A stretch of DNA of 64,000 bases from Camillea tinctor. Lineage: Eukaryota > Ascomycota > Sordariomycetes > Xylariales > Xylariaceae. The stretch lies in the NCBI GenBank assembly GCA_022578605.1, contig MU394054.1, positions 498,945-562,944 on the forward strand. Direction: 5' to 3'. The position numbers and the translations under genes are program-made. Of the stretch, positions 23,827 through 37,391 are shown piece by piece (position 1 is the stretch's first letter; each line of letters opens with the position of its first letter). The notes under the pieces were generated by a model. That model saw nothing but the letters and a program-made list of their open reading frames with translations, searched no databases and was not told where the DNA came from.

Positions 23827-25614
23827 CTAATCCATGCTCATCCAAGCGAACGCCGACAGCGCGCCGGTCATCAGCACGGCGGTGACGATGCCGGCGCCGG
23901 CCTTGTCGCCGCCGGTGATCGGGGGGAAGCTGGGCATGACGGACTGGTCGGAGCCGGCGTTGACGTCGCCCTGGGAGGTGCCGCCGGTGGCGTTGGTCAG
24001 CGGGGGCGCGACGCTGGGGGTCAGCAGGCTGATGAGGGCGCCGAGCACGTTCATCTGCTGGCCGGCGCCGACCTTGCCGTCGAAGGCGCCGCTCGTCCAG
24101 TGGAAGCCGCACATGCGCCCGTTGTCGCCGCCCGTGCACTGCGCCACCGCCGCCGCCGCCGACGTCTTGAGCACCGGGTAGATCTTGCTGTACGTCTCCG
24201 GCACCAGCTGCATCGTCTGCCCCATCCACCGGTGCATGTACCCCTTGAACGACTCCATGTCCGCGTTGCAGTTGCCCGGCTCGCACGACGGCTCGAAGGC
24301 CACCCCGTTCGGGAAGAAGATCTGCAGCATCCGGTCCACGAGGCTGTCCACGCGGGTCTTCCAGGGCTCGGCGCCGTTGGTCTGTATAGGCGTTATCATG
24401 TTAGCGAAATGTGAAAGTTGTGAATATAGGGAAGTAATGGTGGGGACGTGGAGTAGGGATAAGAGCGCCGTCCATCTCTGGCATGGCTACCGCTCATGGA
24501 AAAGGTATATATTTATACATATAGAATAAGAAATATGATGTTGGAAAGATGAATTACGTACGTGGTTGTACATGAAGGCACAGCCCTGCAAAATCATAGC
24601 GGCGTTATAAGAGAACTGAGCCTTGTTGATCTCGGTGCAGTCGGGCAAGTGAGCGCCGTCGTAGACATCATAGGCATCCGAGATGTAGCCGAGACGCTGT
24701 ATCAAGTCGAAGGTCTTGCTAGCAAGGTCGGCGTAAGTGTCGTTGCTCGTGTAGCGGGCCAGACGTGACCCGATGTTGAAGTAGCAAGCATTAGCAACCG
24801 CTGTCTGTCCGTTAGCTGATTTCTTTCTCTTTTTCATCGTAACGCTCCTCCCCTGCGTTTCTTCTACCCAGCTAGGTCTCATGGGTCTTCACGTACTGTT
24901 GATGTAGTTGTAACCGTTGTTAGACGGGTAGACCTGCCATCTCAAACCCCACTTGCACCTCCCATCTGCTACACGTCGGTCCTCATGCGTCTGCTCATTG
25001 AAGACGGCCTGGGCCAGCGCCAGCCATTGCGCTTCGTCGGGAGGGGGATCGGTATATCCGGTCTCGGCGGCTATCATGGCCGAGTAGGCCCAGAAGGCTT
25101 GATCGTCGTTACCCATAGATGCGGTCCAGTTCGGCGGCATGAAGTCCTTGTTGGGGCCGACTTGCCAAAGAATGGCCTGAGTAATGATGTCGTCGAACTG
25201 CTTGTCCCCCGTGTGATGCCGGTAGTCTAGCAAAGCTCCCCACATAGCACCACCTTGCCACCAGTAGTAATCACCATCAGGAGGAGGACCAGGCAGGATA
25301 CCTGGTACCCATCCGGGCTCATCGCCACGATAAAAAGTGAGAAGATCCTTGGCGACTTGTTCGGCCGTTGACTTTATAGATTCTAAATCAAGGGAGAGGG
25401 GAACATAATGTGAGCGTTTGCGTCACACAATCGAGGGTGACAGGTAGTAGTAGACTAGGCCGAATGGCGAACAATGATAGAAAGAAAAAGTGCAGATATA
25501 TATATGAATATGTATTTACTAACCTGGATCATCAAGATTTACCTCGAGAGCTCCGAGGGCTCCATTGGCAAATAGACCGAACGTGGCCACGAGCGGTGCT
25601 GATAACCTCACCAT
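23827..25614 (-). CDS. GPI-anchored mannan endo-1,6-alpha-mannosidase, GH76 (DFG5/DCW1 type)
   Basis: Four exons, 25614-25524, 25382-24897, 24800-24562 and 24381-23827, encode 456 residues, the normal size for Dfg5/Dcw1. An N-terminal signal peptide (MVRLSAPLVATFGLFANGALG) precedes ESIKSTAEQVAKDLLTFYRG and WVPGILPGPPPDGDYYWWQ. The catalytic GH76 aspartate pair is in MGNDDQAFWAYSAMIAAE (about residue 122). Later conserved parts are ANACYFNIGSRLARYT, KAQFSYNAAMILQGCAFMYN and CGFHWTSGAFDG. The C-terminus has a Ser/Thr/Gly-rich stretch and a hydrophobic tail (AGIVTAVLMTGALSAFAW), a typical GPI-attachment signal. The family is thought to process the GPI glycan and cross-link GPI proteins to wall glucan. 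DFG5 and DCW1 paralogues cannot be told apart here. Exon 4 is far more GC-rich than exons 1-3. Confidence 0.94.
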
Positions 25615-28600
25615 GGCCGATGAAATTTGGGTGTGAGAAGAGTGGGTGATAAGGAGCCGAAGAAGGGAAGAGGTGAAGAATAAAAAATAAAAATTAACCT
25701 GGTTCTAAAGCAGCCTCGATGATATGGCTACTCCGGTAATTTCAAAGAGGAGAAAAGAAAAAACCAATTAAAGAAAGAAAGGGTTCATGGGCGAAAGTAG
25801 GACGATACAAGCGCGCGCGACCACAGGGAGAAGACGGGTATAGGGACGGGATACTTGTTTAGCGGATGTTGATATATTGATTATGACTATAGTCAAAGAG
25901 AACGAGCGGATGGAACGAGAGAGAAGAGAAGATGGCGCACGGAGACGGGTATGGGATTTCAAGGATAGTGGGAACTCGCGTCGTCGTCAACGATGATGGT
26001 ATCGAATCGCTGCTTGCTGCTGGTGCTACTGCTCTGGCTGCACAGTAGAAAGAAGCAGAGCAAGGAAACTCATGCAAGTCAGGAGGTGAACAAGAGGGAG
26101 AGACTTGAGAGAGAGTGAGTTGGTCTTGGCCAAGCAACGCCTAGACCAAGAATGGGATGCATGTGGATCAACAAACCTGCCCCAGTCGTATTCACCTTTA
26201 TGGAGATTGCACTACCAAGGACGGGGGAACAAGGCTGATTGGGCTTGTGTTATAAAAGGCGCAGTAGGGTGGGTGGTTATCATTTACATCTAGTTTTCTC
26301 TTTCTTTGCCTTTCTTTCTGGTCTTGTTAGTGTACAATAGTATGCCGCTACCCGTATGATTGTACACGGGGAAGCGAACATAAAAGTCGCCATCCATACT
26401 ATTGTCTATCTTATGCGAGGTAGTAATAAGTAAAACCGACAGTGGACAAGCGACTGAATGACACGACATAGGTTAATACGAGTAATGCTAATAACCTCTA
26501 ATGCCAGTACTATATAAAAAAGGGGGGGCGGTTGGGCTTAGCTAGTGTCAACTTAAGAGCCGGTCCAAGCCTGTATAAAACGAACAAGAGAAAGACCAAG
26601 ACAAACCATCACCTGGTGATACATCATAGAAACGCTTCACACACACACATAGCCCTCTCGCTCTAAAAAAGACTGGCTGGGCATACCAACCAATAAGTCG
26701 ACCCGGCAAGAAGTCCAAGCCATAGCCGCAGTGACGCCCAGGAAAGCCATCGGCGCCAGATATCCAATAGGCCAAGCCAAGCCAAGCGATGCAATGCGAT
26801 GCGAAAAAAAAAGAAGCGCCTCTTTAACCTGTCTGGGGCGAAAGACCGTCTTTTTTGAGATATAACACGTATATACGCGTATTATTGTGTGCTTGACTGA
26901 TATTCATTTATTAATTCGCCATCCCATCCCTCTTTTACCTCCCCCCTCGCACTCCGTGCATGACCGAATACAAATCGCCGGCAAGTCCGGATTAGGGATA
27001 TAGAGTTGTGTGTATATTTAGTAGTGCTGGTATATTTTGGTTCTTCTGCCATGTTTTTTAACCACCTCTTTTTTCTTCTTTTCCTTTTTCGTATTCTATA
27101 AAACGAATGCGAACTCGAAAGAGATCAAAGAAAGGGGGCTGTGAAGTAAGTTTTATTGTCAACTTGCTGGGTGGTGTCTGGTATTGTACATCATGTAAGT
27201 CAAATTTATCGTATGGTTTCTCTGTCGTCCTGTGATGATCTACAAAGGGAAAATTTAGCAGATCAATGGAGTATAATCATATACAGAAAAGAGAAAGAGA
27301 AAACACATAAGAATTACAGAAAGTAGCAAATAGAAAAACAAAGAATAATGGGAAATGGGAAAAGGGAAAAGGGAAAAAGAAATCCTGGGAATAGAAATGA
27401 TTTTCAAGATTGGGTGCAACAATGCACCCCTGAAGATCTTGGCAACTTCACCCGCCAAGCTGTGCTTTAGTCTCATTCTGTCACTTGCGCGCTAGGTCTA
27501 AATTTGGACTAGTGTAGCGAATGGGTGGATAGGAAGTTTACCGAAGGGGAATTGTAATTGATCGATCCATTGAACTGATTGAAATGATTTGTCCATTGAT
27601 CCCATTTTAGTGCCGTACCTTAATCTGCCTTTGGGAGGTCTTGTAATGGCGACTTTTGAGTGGAGGGGCGGTTTCGAACAGATGGGACTTGAATAGCAGA
27701 TGAATGAGCAGTTGTACATAAGTACCTTATTTTCTTTCTTTTTTTTTTTCTATTTCATTTTATTGTGAAAATCGTGATAGACATACATTTAGAAGTTATA
27801 CATATTTTATGCAATCGTAGAAAAAGCACTCTGTACATGTGAATATAAACTTCAAAAGCGAGAAGTATATGGTTATATGGGAAGAAGGTATCCACGATGC
27901 AGCCTCAACTCGATCCGCTCTCAACGATAAGGTAGATAGATACGTATGCAGGTAAGCAACGTTGAGTTACGTATGTAGTTGATATAGACATTCGTCTCTT
28001 TTTCTTTTTTTCTTTCTCTTTCTACTAATATTCTTCCCCACGCTTTCAAAATCCCCCCCAAACCCCCCAACCCGATAAGTCTAACTTGACCTACAAACCA
28101 TCTCAAGCCGACGCGTCACCCTCATGGGGTAAAAAGAGACTGGGGAAACCCCGGACTTTTCTTTTTGAATATTCCAACTTAGCACGCGTCAATACTACTC
28201 TCTAACCCTCTCATTACTAGCAGTAGCGAAACTAATACAAATATAGGTTACTAATGTTCTGAGTACCAAGGTCAGGTAAGTTAAATGTAAGTAATAGCTG
28301 AATAACACGCATATCTCCAATATATAGTAGATGAGCGGAGCCCTTATGATTTTGGTTTTGATTCTTTTTTATTAATTTTATGCCCCCCTTTTTTCTGCTG
28401 CTCGATAAGGCGACGATCCTCCACAAGTCCACTAAACCCTTTTGCCCCTCCCCCTCTCGACTACCCCCCAGAGTTCTCGTCCCGACGATACGGGATTGAT
28501 CGATCGTCAGCGAACATTGGCTGAGAAAATAGATAGGTTATATGTCTATTCTGGGCTTCCTTCCCTTATACATACCCATGGATTTAACAACATATTCAAG

Positions 28601-30135
28601 CTATAGCTCAACCGCATATGTTAACGTTGCATTTCTGGAATGAATTCCCCCAATAGATACCTAGTTCAATGCTGCTGTCTGAGGAGAGTAACGAACACTT
28701 TCACGTACAACTTAGCCAAGCCCTGGCGATGATGACGATGATATCATGTAAGATCTAACTCTCTGCTTGGCCTCAGCCGCTTTAACCGTAAATGGCCAGG
28801 AAGCAGGCCGACTTCCGCCTTGACCCTTTGATCTATGGCCACATTACGTACGCACGTTATCCCTTTTTACTATATCCACACGATCACATGGTCGAACTGA
28901 AAACAAGGCCAAGAATCATTATCGAATGGAGGTTCATGATCAGGGAAGCAATTTCTTCAATTGTCCTATGTCCTGAAAAAAGAGACGAGGCAACACGACA
29001 CAGGCGTGAAGAAAAATATGCTACCGCTACCTTAACCTACTAACCCAGCCCCTCAAGCCCTTATGTATGCCAGATGTAAATGCAACCGGGTTTTCTTTTT
29101 TCTTATTTTGTTCTTTGTTTGTCTCTGGTTTCCACAGAAGAGACAGTCGAGTGTCTTCTCGATCTTTCCCTTACCCCCTCTTTCTCCCATCCGCTCCTCC
29201 TTTCCTCCCTGGAATGATATAGCAAACCGCGGAGGAAGATCGAACACTAAGAGAAGAAACAAAACGAACTTTGCTGTACACAATCAAATAGAGCAGCGAA
29301 AAAAAAAAGCAAAACCCCTCAAACCCCTTTTGCCCCCTTTCCCTTAGGACCTTTCCATGTTTCCTGTTTCCTTTCCCTTTAACCTTTTCCTTTTTTGTAT
29401 GACAAGAAAAAAAAACAAGCAACAAATGTTGCAAAAAAAAGTTTCGCCCGAGCTCTTGGTATCTTCGCAAGTGCCGAAAAAAAGGAGGAAATATGTATAT
29501 GTTATATGCAGAACCCGCACCACCATCCACCCCCTAAAGTCAGGAACCCCCCTACACCCTCCCCACCTTCATGACCGCGGCCGCCGAGCTGCAGAGAAAG
29601 AGGGTGAAGAAAAGAAAAAGATATAGACAAAGGGCTGTACACAAAAAGTAAGAAAAAATATATCAAGGTTGAAAAAAGAAAGAGGCTCTCTTTCGCCTTC
29701 CTAGGATCGATGACGGTAGGAAGAAAAAAAAAAGGAGGGGCTTTTCTTTTTCGTGAAGTAGAGTAGAAAAACGTAGAACTCCTATTCCGCGGGGGGTGGA
29801 ATGAAAACGCCTTTGTCCAATAAAACGCCGTTGATGGTCGCGTGAAATGCTGGTTTCGTAAAATAAGTATTGATGTAGGAATAGATGCAAGATAGGTGTA
29901 GGTAGGTAATGTAGGTACTGCTTTCTCTACCGAAGCCACCAGATTTTTTTTTTCCACGAAGAGTTCGTGTATTTGTTTGTGTACCGGGCGTAGATGCAGA
30001 TGTATAAGAGTGGATTGGCGTGGGGTGTTGTGGGGTGTGAAGAGAGGCGCGGAGGGGGAGATGCAGATGCAGATGACGTTTGGCCAGTATCAACTGGATC
30101 CTATTTCTCGGTGGTTTCGTCAAGATCTCCTTGCC
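25615..30135. other. intergenic, 4.5 kb, no gene supported
   Basis: This includes the GH76 promoter on the left and the 3' flank of the coiled-coil gene on the right. Purine- and pyrimidine-rich tracts are frequent (27080-27140, 27280-27380, 29080-29480). The many short frames here are low-complexity Lys/Arg/Phe-rich translations of these tracts and show no coding signal. Confidence 0.5.
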
Positions 30136-31710
30136 TCACCGGTCGCGGCCCATGCGGAGGAGCTTGGTCCTGAGCCATAGGATGAACTCGGTCCAGGAGC
30201 TCTGCGTCTTTCTCTTCGCCGTGTTCCTGCGCTTCACGTTGTGAAAGTTGACCCGCCTCGCCCCGCCGGCCTCGGTGCCGAACGCGGGCGGGCTCTGCGC
30301 ATCCAAGCATTCGTAGTTGCTGCTGGCGAACTTCTCGGGCTCGCCCAGCGGGGTGGCCGTGCTCTTGCGCGGCGTGCTCGGCCGGACCAGAGACAAGCTC
30401 GGGCGGGAAAGGGACAGACTAGGCCGGGAAAAGGACATGCTAGGCCTCCCGCTGCTGGTCATGCTGGTCTTCCGCTTGGGCTTCCCGCGCGACATGGCCT
30501 CCTCGAGCTCGGCGGCGTCCTGCCGGGCCTTGACGGCCATCTGCTCTTTGTGCATGGCGGCGGCCTGCTTCTCCAGCTCCTGGGCGCGCTTGTTGTCGGC
30601 GCGCTCGCGGCGCTTGATCTCCTCGCGGGCGTACTTCTCCTCCTTGGCCCGCTCCCTCAGCTCGAATTTCCGGCGCGCGACGCGGAGGTGCTCGGCGCGG
30701 GTGGCCGTGTCTAGATCCGACTTAGCGCGCAGGCGCGGGAAGCTGCTCGCGTCGAAGGACGAACGTAGTGGGGACATGGCGACGGGGGTCGCGGGCGACG
30801 CGACACTAGTGGGCGTGAAATTTATGGATGCTGGCGAATCTAGACTGCGATCTAGATCCAGGTCGGGTCGGTTCGCAACATTGGAGAGGCGCGAAGACTT
30901 GGAGCGAGTGGTTGAGGATATCGTGCGTGTGGTGTTCACCCTGAGAGGGGGACGTGGGCTGCTGATGTCTGTGTTGGATGAGGTGCGGTGATTGGCGAGG
31001 GAGGGACGTCGAAGGAGTAAGCTGGGCTGTGAAAGTGAATGGGGTTTATTCGTAGGTGTTTGTTTGTGGTGGTGGTTGCTGTGGCTTGGCTGTTGATTGC
31101 TGTCCTGGTGAATGTGTAGGCTGTTGTGACTGTGCGAAGGGTCGGACTCTTCCTCTTCCTCAATGTCATCGTCCTCGGTAATGGTAGGCGAGTGGTCGCA
31201 AGCGTCGGCAATCGACGCCAACGAGTTCGCATACGACACCGGAGGACTCGACGTCCGCGGGGTCTGCTGGAAGGGATGTACAAAAGCACCGCCGGATTGA
31301 CGGTGGGCTTGGTGGGCTTGAGCTCCGTTGCTGCTGTTGGAAGAGGTTGCGATAGAAGCATGGCTGGTGCCACTAATAGACCTCGCGTGATTATACAGTC
31401 TACTGCTAGATATGCTCGTGCTCTTGCGTGTAGAAGGCTCGTTAAAGGTGGCCCGGTCTGGACTGGGCGACGACTTCTCGAGGAATGATGAGGGCGAACT
31501 TGTTATCGTCGCTCTCCAGTCACGGTTCTGGGTTTGCGTCTGGCCATCCTGGTCTTCCCATGCCCGGTCCAAGTCTAACGATGTCTTTTCCGACTGTATT
31601 GAGAATTTCTTGAGGATGGGCTTCACCGCCACCGTCTTGGACCTCGACTTGGTAATCTTGTTGATTTGGGCATGGGGCGCAAAGGCAGACAGACTCTGGA
31701 ACGAGGCCAT
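30136..31710 (-). CDS. uncharacterised serine-rich protein with coiled coil
   Basis: Intronless frame of 524 codons from the ATG at 31710. I do not recognise the family. Residues 1-330 are Ser/Thr/Pro/His-rich and disordered, with an acidic patch (EDDDIEEEEESDPS) and a His/Asn/Gln-rich stretch. About residues 335-415 form a highly charged predicted coiled coil (RRKFELRERAKEEKYAREEI, then KRAQELEKQAAAMHKEQ). After it comes a short repeat of RPS units (GRPSMSFSRPSLSLSRPS), which fit basophilic R-x-S phosphorylation contexts. The C-terminus is basic with a Trp/Leu-rich end (SWTEFILWLRTKLLRM), possibly an amphipathic membrane-binding helix. The composition suggests a cytoskeletal or cortical scaffold, but that is a guess. 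The last third is GC-rich, producing long antisense shadows. Confidence 0.78.
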   Translation of the reverse strand: MASFQSLSAFAPHAQINKITKSRSKTVAVKPILKKFSIQSEKTSLDLDRAWEDQDGQTQTQNRDWRATITSSPSSFLEKSSPSPDRATFNEPSTRKSTSISSSRLYNHARSISGTSHASIATSSNSSNGAQAHQAHRQSGGAFVHPFQQTPRTSSPPVSYANSLASIADACDHSPTITEDDDIEEEEESDPSHSHNSLHIHQDSNQQPSHSNHHHKQTPTNKPHSLSQPSLLLRRPSLANHRTSSNTDISSPRPPLRVNTTRTISSTTRSKSSRLSNVANRPDLDLDRSLDSPASINFTPTSVASPATPVAMSPLRSSFDASSFPRLRAKSDLDTATRAEHLRVARRKFELRERAKEEKYAREEIKRRERADNKRAQELEKQAAAMHKEQMAVKARQDAAELEEAMSRGKPKRKTSMTSSGRPSMSFSRPSLSLSRPSLSLVRPSTPRKSTATPLGEPEKFASSNYECLDAQSPPAFGTEAGGARRVNFHNVKRRNTAKRKTQSSWTEFILWLRTKLLRMGRDR

Positions 31711-34700
31711 CGTGAACAGAGTTGTTGAGTTATAAAACCTATACGAACGAACAAGACAGCTGGGAACTGAGCTGAAAAAACAAGGCGTTGGGTATTTTTG
31801 GAATTGCGAGTCCCGCGTTCGAAGGAGAGGGAGGCCCTGGGAAGAGAGAAACCGGCCGGTCTCTCAAATAAAGATAGCTCGCAGGCGGCGGCGACGGGTT
31901 TACCGGGTTGAATACATTGACAAGAGGGAGAAGTGGGTTTAGGGGTAGGGAGTGATGGTAAATTGATGACCTCCCCGGTTCAAGAACCACTCGACGAGCC
32001 AGGATGGGCCGAGGCCGAAAGATGAGCCCTGGACCCAAGTGACATCAAGATATTGATAAACAAGGTAAATGGCGGGTCCAGGGTTATGTTTCTGATGCTT
32101 CTTATTATTCCCTATTCGTCTTCTTCTTTTTTCTTTTCTTTTAAAACAATGATTCGAAACTGATTTTGATATGTTTCTTATTCTTGTTTTATCTTCTCCA
32201 TATGTAATGTATATAATAGTATGTCTGTTCTCACGATTTCTTTTTTAGGGTGAAAAGTTGGGTTCTAATTCTTACTCTGGGTTCTGGTTCTGGTTTCGGA
32301 TAACAATGGAGAATGTTGTTTAAATGCAGGTGATGATCATGATCATCCGAAGGGGGGGGTATGGGAGAATCGCCAGTGGTCAGCAAAGTTGATGAGAAAG
32401 AAATATTGTCCAAAAGAAGAAATGATTTTAAAAGAGGAACCAGAGCACACAACCAAGGTTACTCTATGCAAGTAAGTAGGTGTGTAGGTGAGTAAGAAGC
32501 GGTAGGTAAGTGATGGGTAATGTTGAACATAACCAAACCAAACCAAGGTAGGCAGGTAAAAGTAAGTAAGTACCAAATACAGACACAAATCAATAACAAG
32601 CGGTAACAACTTTTTTTTTCAATATTGGTTGTAATTGTCAACCAATATTTCTTCTCTCTTTTCTTTTTTTCTCCTCTATTCGTTTTAGGGGGGATAATAG
32701 TCAACAACTTTATATTCTAACAAGACAGAGAGAAAGAGAAACAGAAACATAAATATGAATAGAGGGGATTGATATATATATCTTAAAACTGTTTTGTTTT
32801 TCTACTAGTGTTAAGTAGATTTACATTTATGTACGATTGTAACTTTCTCAATAAAATCGAATTAAATCATTGTATTGAAAAGCGAACAAAGAAGATGTAT
32901 CCAAGGTAACGTAACGTCGTTTATAGTTTTAGTCAATATAGTGCAAGTCAATGTTTCGATTGTTACTAGAAGAAAAAAAAAATAGAGGCTGAGAATTAAA
33001 GAAAGAGAGAGAAAGATTGACGTAGAATTGACATAGACAGCGAACCTTATTAGGGAGTTTAGTGAATCAGTGATGAAAGAGTGAGGAGAGATGAGGTGAA
33101 AGTGGCGTTTGTGGTATGATGGATTTGACCGATTTGACCTTCAAAGCAAGTGACAGACCACAATAGAGACACAAAACACAAGAGACAAGGTTGTGTCAGG
33201 TTTGGGGCGGAAGCTGGCATTGGCTGTTGGCGAGGGAAAGTTAGTGAAAAGGTTTAGTTACTTAGTGTTTAGTGTTAGTGTCAGTGTTGGTGTTGGTGTT
33301 AGGTACATACATAGTAGTTAAGTACCTAGTTAGGTACCTAACACTATGGTGGTGTAAAGCGCAAAGCATTGATCAAAGCATAAAGCATCAAGCATCAAGC
33401 AAGTGATGGTGTGGCACAAGTTCGGACCGGAATACTTTCCCCTCCCCTTCTCTATCTGCAGAAATCCAAGACAATCGGTTGGAAATCAATTAAATTGGCA
33501 GTGCAGCGCAGTTCAGGCAGTGCGCCGTGCTGTGCTTTAGGCTTTCCCTTAGTAATTTTTAGAAGAGGGGCTAGTGAAATAAAGAGAGTAATAGAAGTTT
33601 TAGGAGGGAACAAGGACATGAGGATCATTCAGCCTCATTCCATTTCAGCACTTGCTTTACTACTTTCCATACCTAACTTATCCTTATCCTTTGCTGCTCG
33701 CCCCCCTCCAAAAAGGTGGGGTTGGTGTTGGGGGGCCTTTCAGAACCCCCCTTCTGAAGATAGAGAGAGAAAGAGAGGGGAAGGTTGTGATTGGGGAAGA
33801 TAAACTGAGCGGGTATGTACTACTAATCGGTGGTATGGCAGGGGAGGGATCCGGCCGCTAAATCGACGCTACCGTCACCGACATTGACCACTGGGGATTC
33901 CGCGGTCAGATCTACGCTTTATAAAGAGGTGGTTGGGACCACTTCTCCTCCATCCTACCGAACCAACTATTTACGAGGGTTGATTAAGAGAACAGAGAAA
34001 AAGAAAACCTAATCAATATAAAAATGAAAAGAAGAAGTATAAATCATAATCAATAAACAAAAATAAACACAGATGGCTAGGATAGGTTATATATATATAT
34101 AAGAGTATTAGATTAAACAAGAAGCCGTGCTATATATAAGTAAACTAAATCGAGCTTCGCAATACCAATACACACACGCGTACGTATTCCGTACCTAATA
34201 GATACTTATTAGTGTAGACGCTTATAAAGGCTTAAATTAAACAAGAGCAAGAAAAAAAGAGATGAGATTTCCGTGGGTACGTGTGTTAGTGCCAAGTCGT
34301 CTATCATTCTCTCTCGCCCCTCTCTATCCCTTCTTACACCTTGGATATTTTATTCTAGAAAACTTCATTGTGTATTTCCAGAATTCAAAGCGTCTCCATA
34401 AATTTCATCTTTTCCCTGTATTGACCCATCCAGAGGGCTGTGAATCCCTACACAATGCCCCTCTCCTTTTCCCCTCCTCTTCCCTATTATGGTTCATGTT
34501 GTTTAATGTTCGTCTGTTATTATTGTTTTTATGCCTGAGGTTCTCCTTATCCATACATAACCTACCTACATAGCCTACTATATGTATATACATATATACA
34601 TACATACATACATACATGCCTGACCTGACCTGATCTGATATGACCCAACCTGGCCTAACCTAACACAAAAACCCCATATCATATGGATACCCATTTATCA

Positions 34701-35679
34701 TATCTCTAGGTTAGTGTAGTATGGTTAGTATGTAGGTACCTGCATTTATGTGTTGTTTACCCACATGACCTAAGTACACCTACATTTCCCAATCGCTGCC
34801 CCCCCTAAACCCGGCAGGATCTAAGTCGGAAACTACACGTCAAGCTATTGATTGCTGGATTGGTTTAGGGGACTCCTCTCCACATGATCGATTGTTGTCG
34901 TGATACCATACCGGGATTAGATATCTACATACATACCTACATACATGCATACCTACACACATGAGACCCCCCCTATCTACTGATTGGAAGAAACCGAAAA
35001 GGGGGAGGGATAAAAAATATGCGTGGGTAGAGAGAGAGGGGGGGGAGGGGGAACATTTTGCATCATGTTGATAAATCACAAGCCTCATCTTCTAGCTAAG
35101 TAGGTAGGTAAGGTAGTGTAACCAGTTGGTTGTTGTCATTTCGAGCTTTGCAGCCCAATGTTTATGTGTTTATGTATTGTGTTGTGTCGACGTGATCTAC
35201 CAATCACCAATGAGAAATTGTCTTTAATGTATACCATTCGATTTCAAACGAACATGTTTATTAAACCCCTATTATAGCTTACCTTATTTTTATCTTTTTT
35301 ATCTACAGATATATGTAACCTATACTACCTAAGCATCATCCCCCCACTCCCTTCCCTTCCCCCTTCCCCTTCCCCCCCTCCCCCCCGGGTGCTGGCTGAC
35401 CGGGCGTGGCCAACTGGGCCGTTTCAGCCACCGTCCCTTGTCGGATATCCGGCAGGGGGTTCAACTATCCTGTCTAGGTTCCCCTCATCGAGTTCCCGAC
35501 TTTTTCTACCAACTGCATTTCATGTCGGGGGGTTTCCTCCCTCTCCTTCTCTTCGCATATCTTCTCAACTTCCTCGGAGGGTGTCGTAAAACTCAGTAGT
35601 TTATGTAAGTGTAAGCTCGTTGGCGTGTTCATCCCGTGTTTACCCGTCGGGCAGATGCCCGCGTCCATGTGTGCTGTGT

Positions 35680-35735
35680 ATATGTATATGTATATGCGTG
35701 TGTGCGTGTATGCGTGTGTGCGTGTATGCGTGTAT
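35680..35735. repeat. degenerate GTATAT / GTGTGCGTGTAT repeat
   Basis: Purine-pyrimidine alternating DNA: GTATAT units followed by GTGTGCGTGTATGC units repeated about twice. Such alternating tracts can adopt Z-DNA; no function is implied. Confidence 0.8.
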
Positions 35736-37391
35736 CTCTATGTTGTTTCCTACGTCTCAGATCTCGGGATGACGTCGACCGAGAAGAAGGACTAGGTATA
35801 CCCGGGGGAAAGAAGAAGAAGCTATTTGCTTTGTTGACGTTGCCGAATCCTCTACATATACTTGTATATAGAAGTATCAAACTGATCTCTTCTCTCTCTC
35901 TCTAAGAGATAACTAACCTGGAGAAGAAGTAACATAAGAAATTAGGTGCCCGGAAAGTCCTGCCGGCTCTGCCAACTGTACAGAAGTAATGTGTAGGCTC
36001 GCTCGTACATACATATATACCAATAACAGTCCTTTAGACGCGTGAAAGCGCATCGTCTGGGATACTTACCTTAGTACCAAGGCTAGCATTCTCTCAGGAG
36101 GAGTAGGAGGGAGGCAGCCTAGAGACAAGACACGCGCGCATATGAAGGAGAGGAAAAGAGAGAATAACTCCATTCGAGATGAGAAAAAAAAAAATCCCAC
36201 ACCCCATGCTGTCTGCTGCCATACCAACTAGTCTTAGCGTGCGCGGTACTAATGGCACGGCACGAGAGCGATAGCGCAATTCGCAAAAAATAACGTGCTG
36301 CACCATCGGGGAGGTTCGATTCCTCACCGCTCCAATAAACGAACGATTCTGCAGCACCGAGCTCCATAACAAGGGGACCTGAGAAAAAAAACTCGAGAGC
36401 TGGGTTTTCCGTCGGTACCTCCGGTCAACATAGTCGGCATTTCTTCGAGTAACTGAAACCAGAACTACCGAAAACGGACCGTAAAACGAGCAACGGCTAA
36501 CAGAAGAAGGAGACATGGGCGAAGTGGCGGTAGCGGTAAGGGAAGGTCGAAAATGGCATATTTTCGGAAGCCAGTCAGTTTACCTTTATAGAAGCTGCCA
36601 GATGCCTTGCTTAGTGGTATGGTATGATAAAAAACTACCTAGTCAGTAGTAATCCGTGTTGATGGGGTGTTCTCTTTACTCCCTCCCCTCTTCCCCTCCC
36701 CCCTTCTCCGCCCTCTTGGAATTCGCTGGGTGTATCTAGTAGCTAAGTTGTACGTATAATACAAAACGCACTCCCCTAGTGTGACCAGGCACCGTTGGTT
36801 GGGCAGCAGAAGTGTATGCAGCTGGAGTAGGTAATCCCGTAGGAGTCGGCAGGCACACCGCATGCCCACTCGGCGGAGGAATGAGGGATTATCACGATGG
36901 ATATCGTGAGCGACCAGCTGTGCTATACCCTGGACCTATCCTCTCTGTCCTGTTAGGAGACTCGAATCCAGACACCGCCCTGAGATCTCCCTTGGTGTGT
37001 GTGGGTAGCTGTGGCGATTGGTTGGTTGACGAGGACGTGTCGAAAAGGGGCCAAGGGAGCAGCTGTTGCTTATCGTGATGGTGGTCGTCGGGCGGGCGAT
37101 GAGGGGAAGCGCTGAAAAATCCCCTCGAGGTTTTCCGCTAGATGTAGTAGAGTCATGCTGTAATCTTCTGTTCTAATAGAATGACACAGAGAATCGACTT
37201 ATACAGCGGTTCCAGTGTTGTTCAGAATTGCCGGCTTGTGCTAACAGGTTTAGCGAACCAATGCTAGCACCCAGGCTGATCTGGCCCAGCGCCTATCTCG
37301 GTCGGGATGATGAGTTCTGGGGAGCATATTGTCTTTCGATGGTAGCCACCGGCATGTTCTGCGAGGCACTTCCTTGATGCGAGTGTCATCC

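Noticed and set aside
34575..34640. Possible telomere-like or CRISPR-like repeats in the desert
   Set aside because: The repeats are simple CATA/TGACC microsatellites; no TTAGGG array and no spacer-repeat structure.
36240..36335. Second GGTTCGATTCC T-arm-like motif, plus strand, followed by ACCGCTCCA
   Set aside because: Only a partial acceptor pairing (GAGCG/CGCTC) can be drawn; D and anticodon arms do not form and the length is short. Not called as a tRNA.
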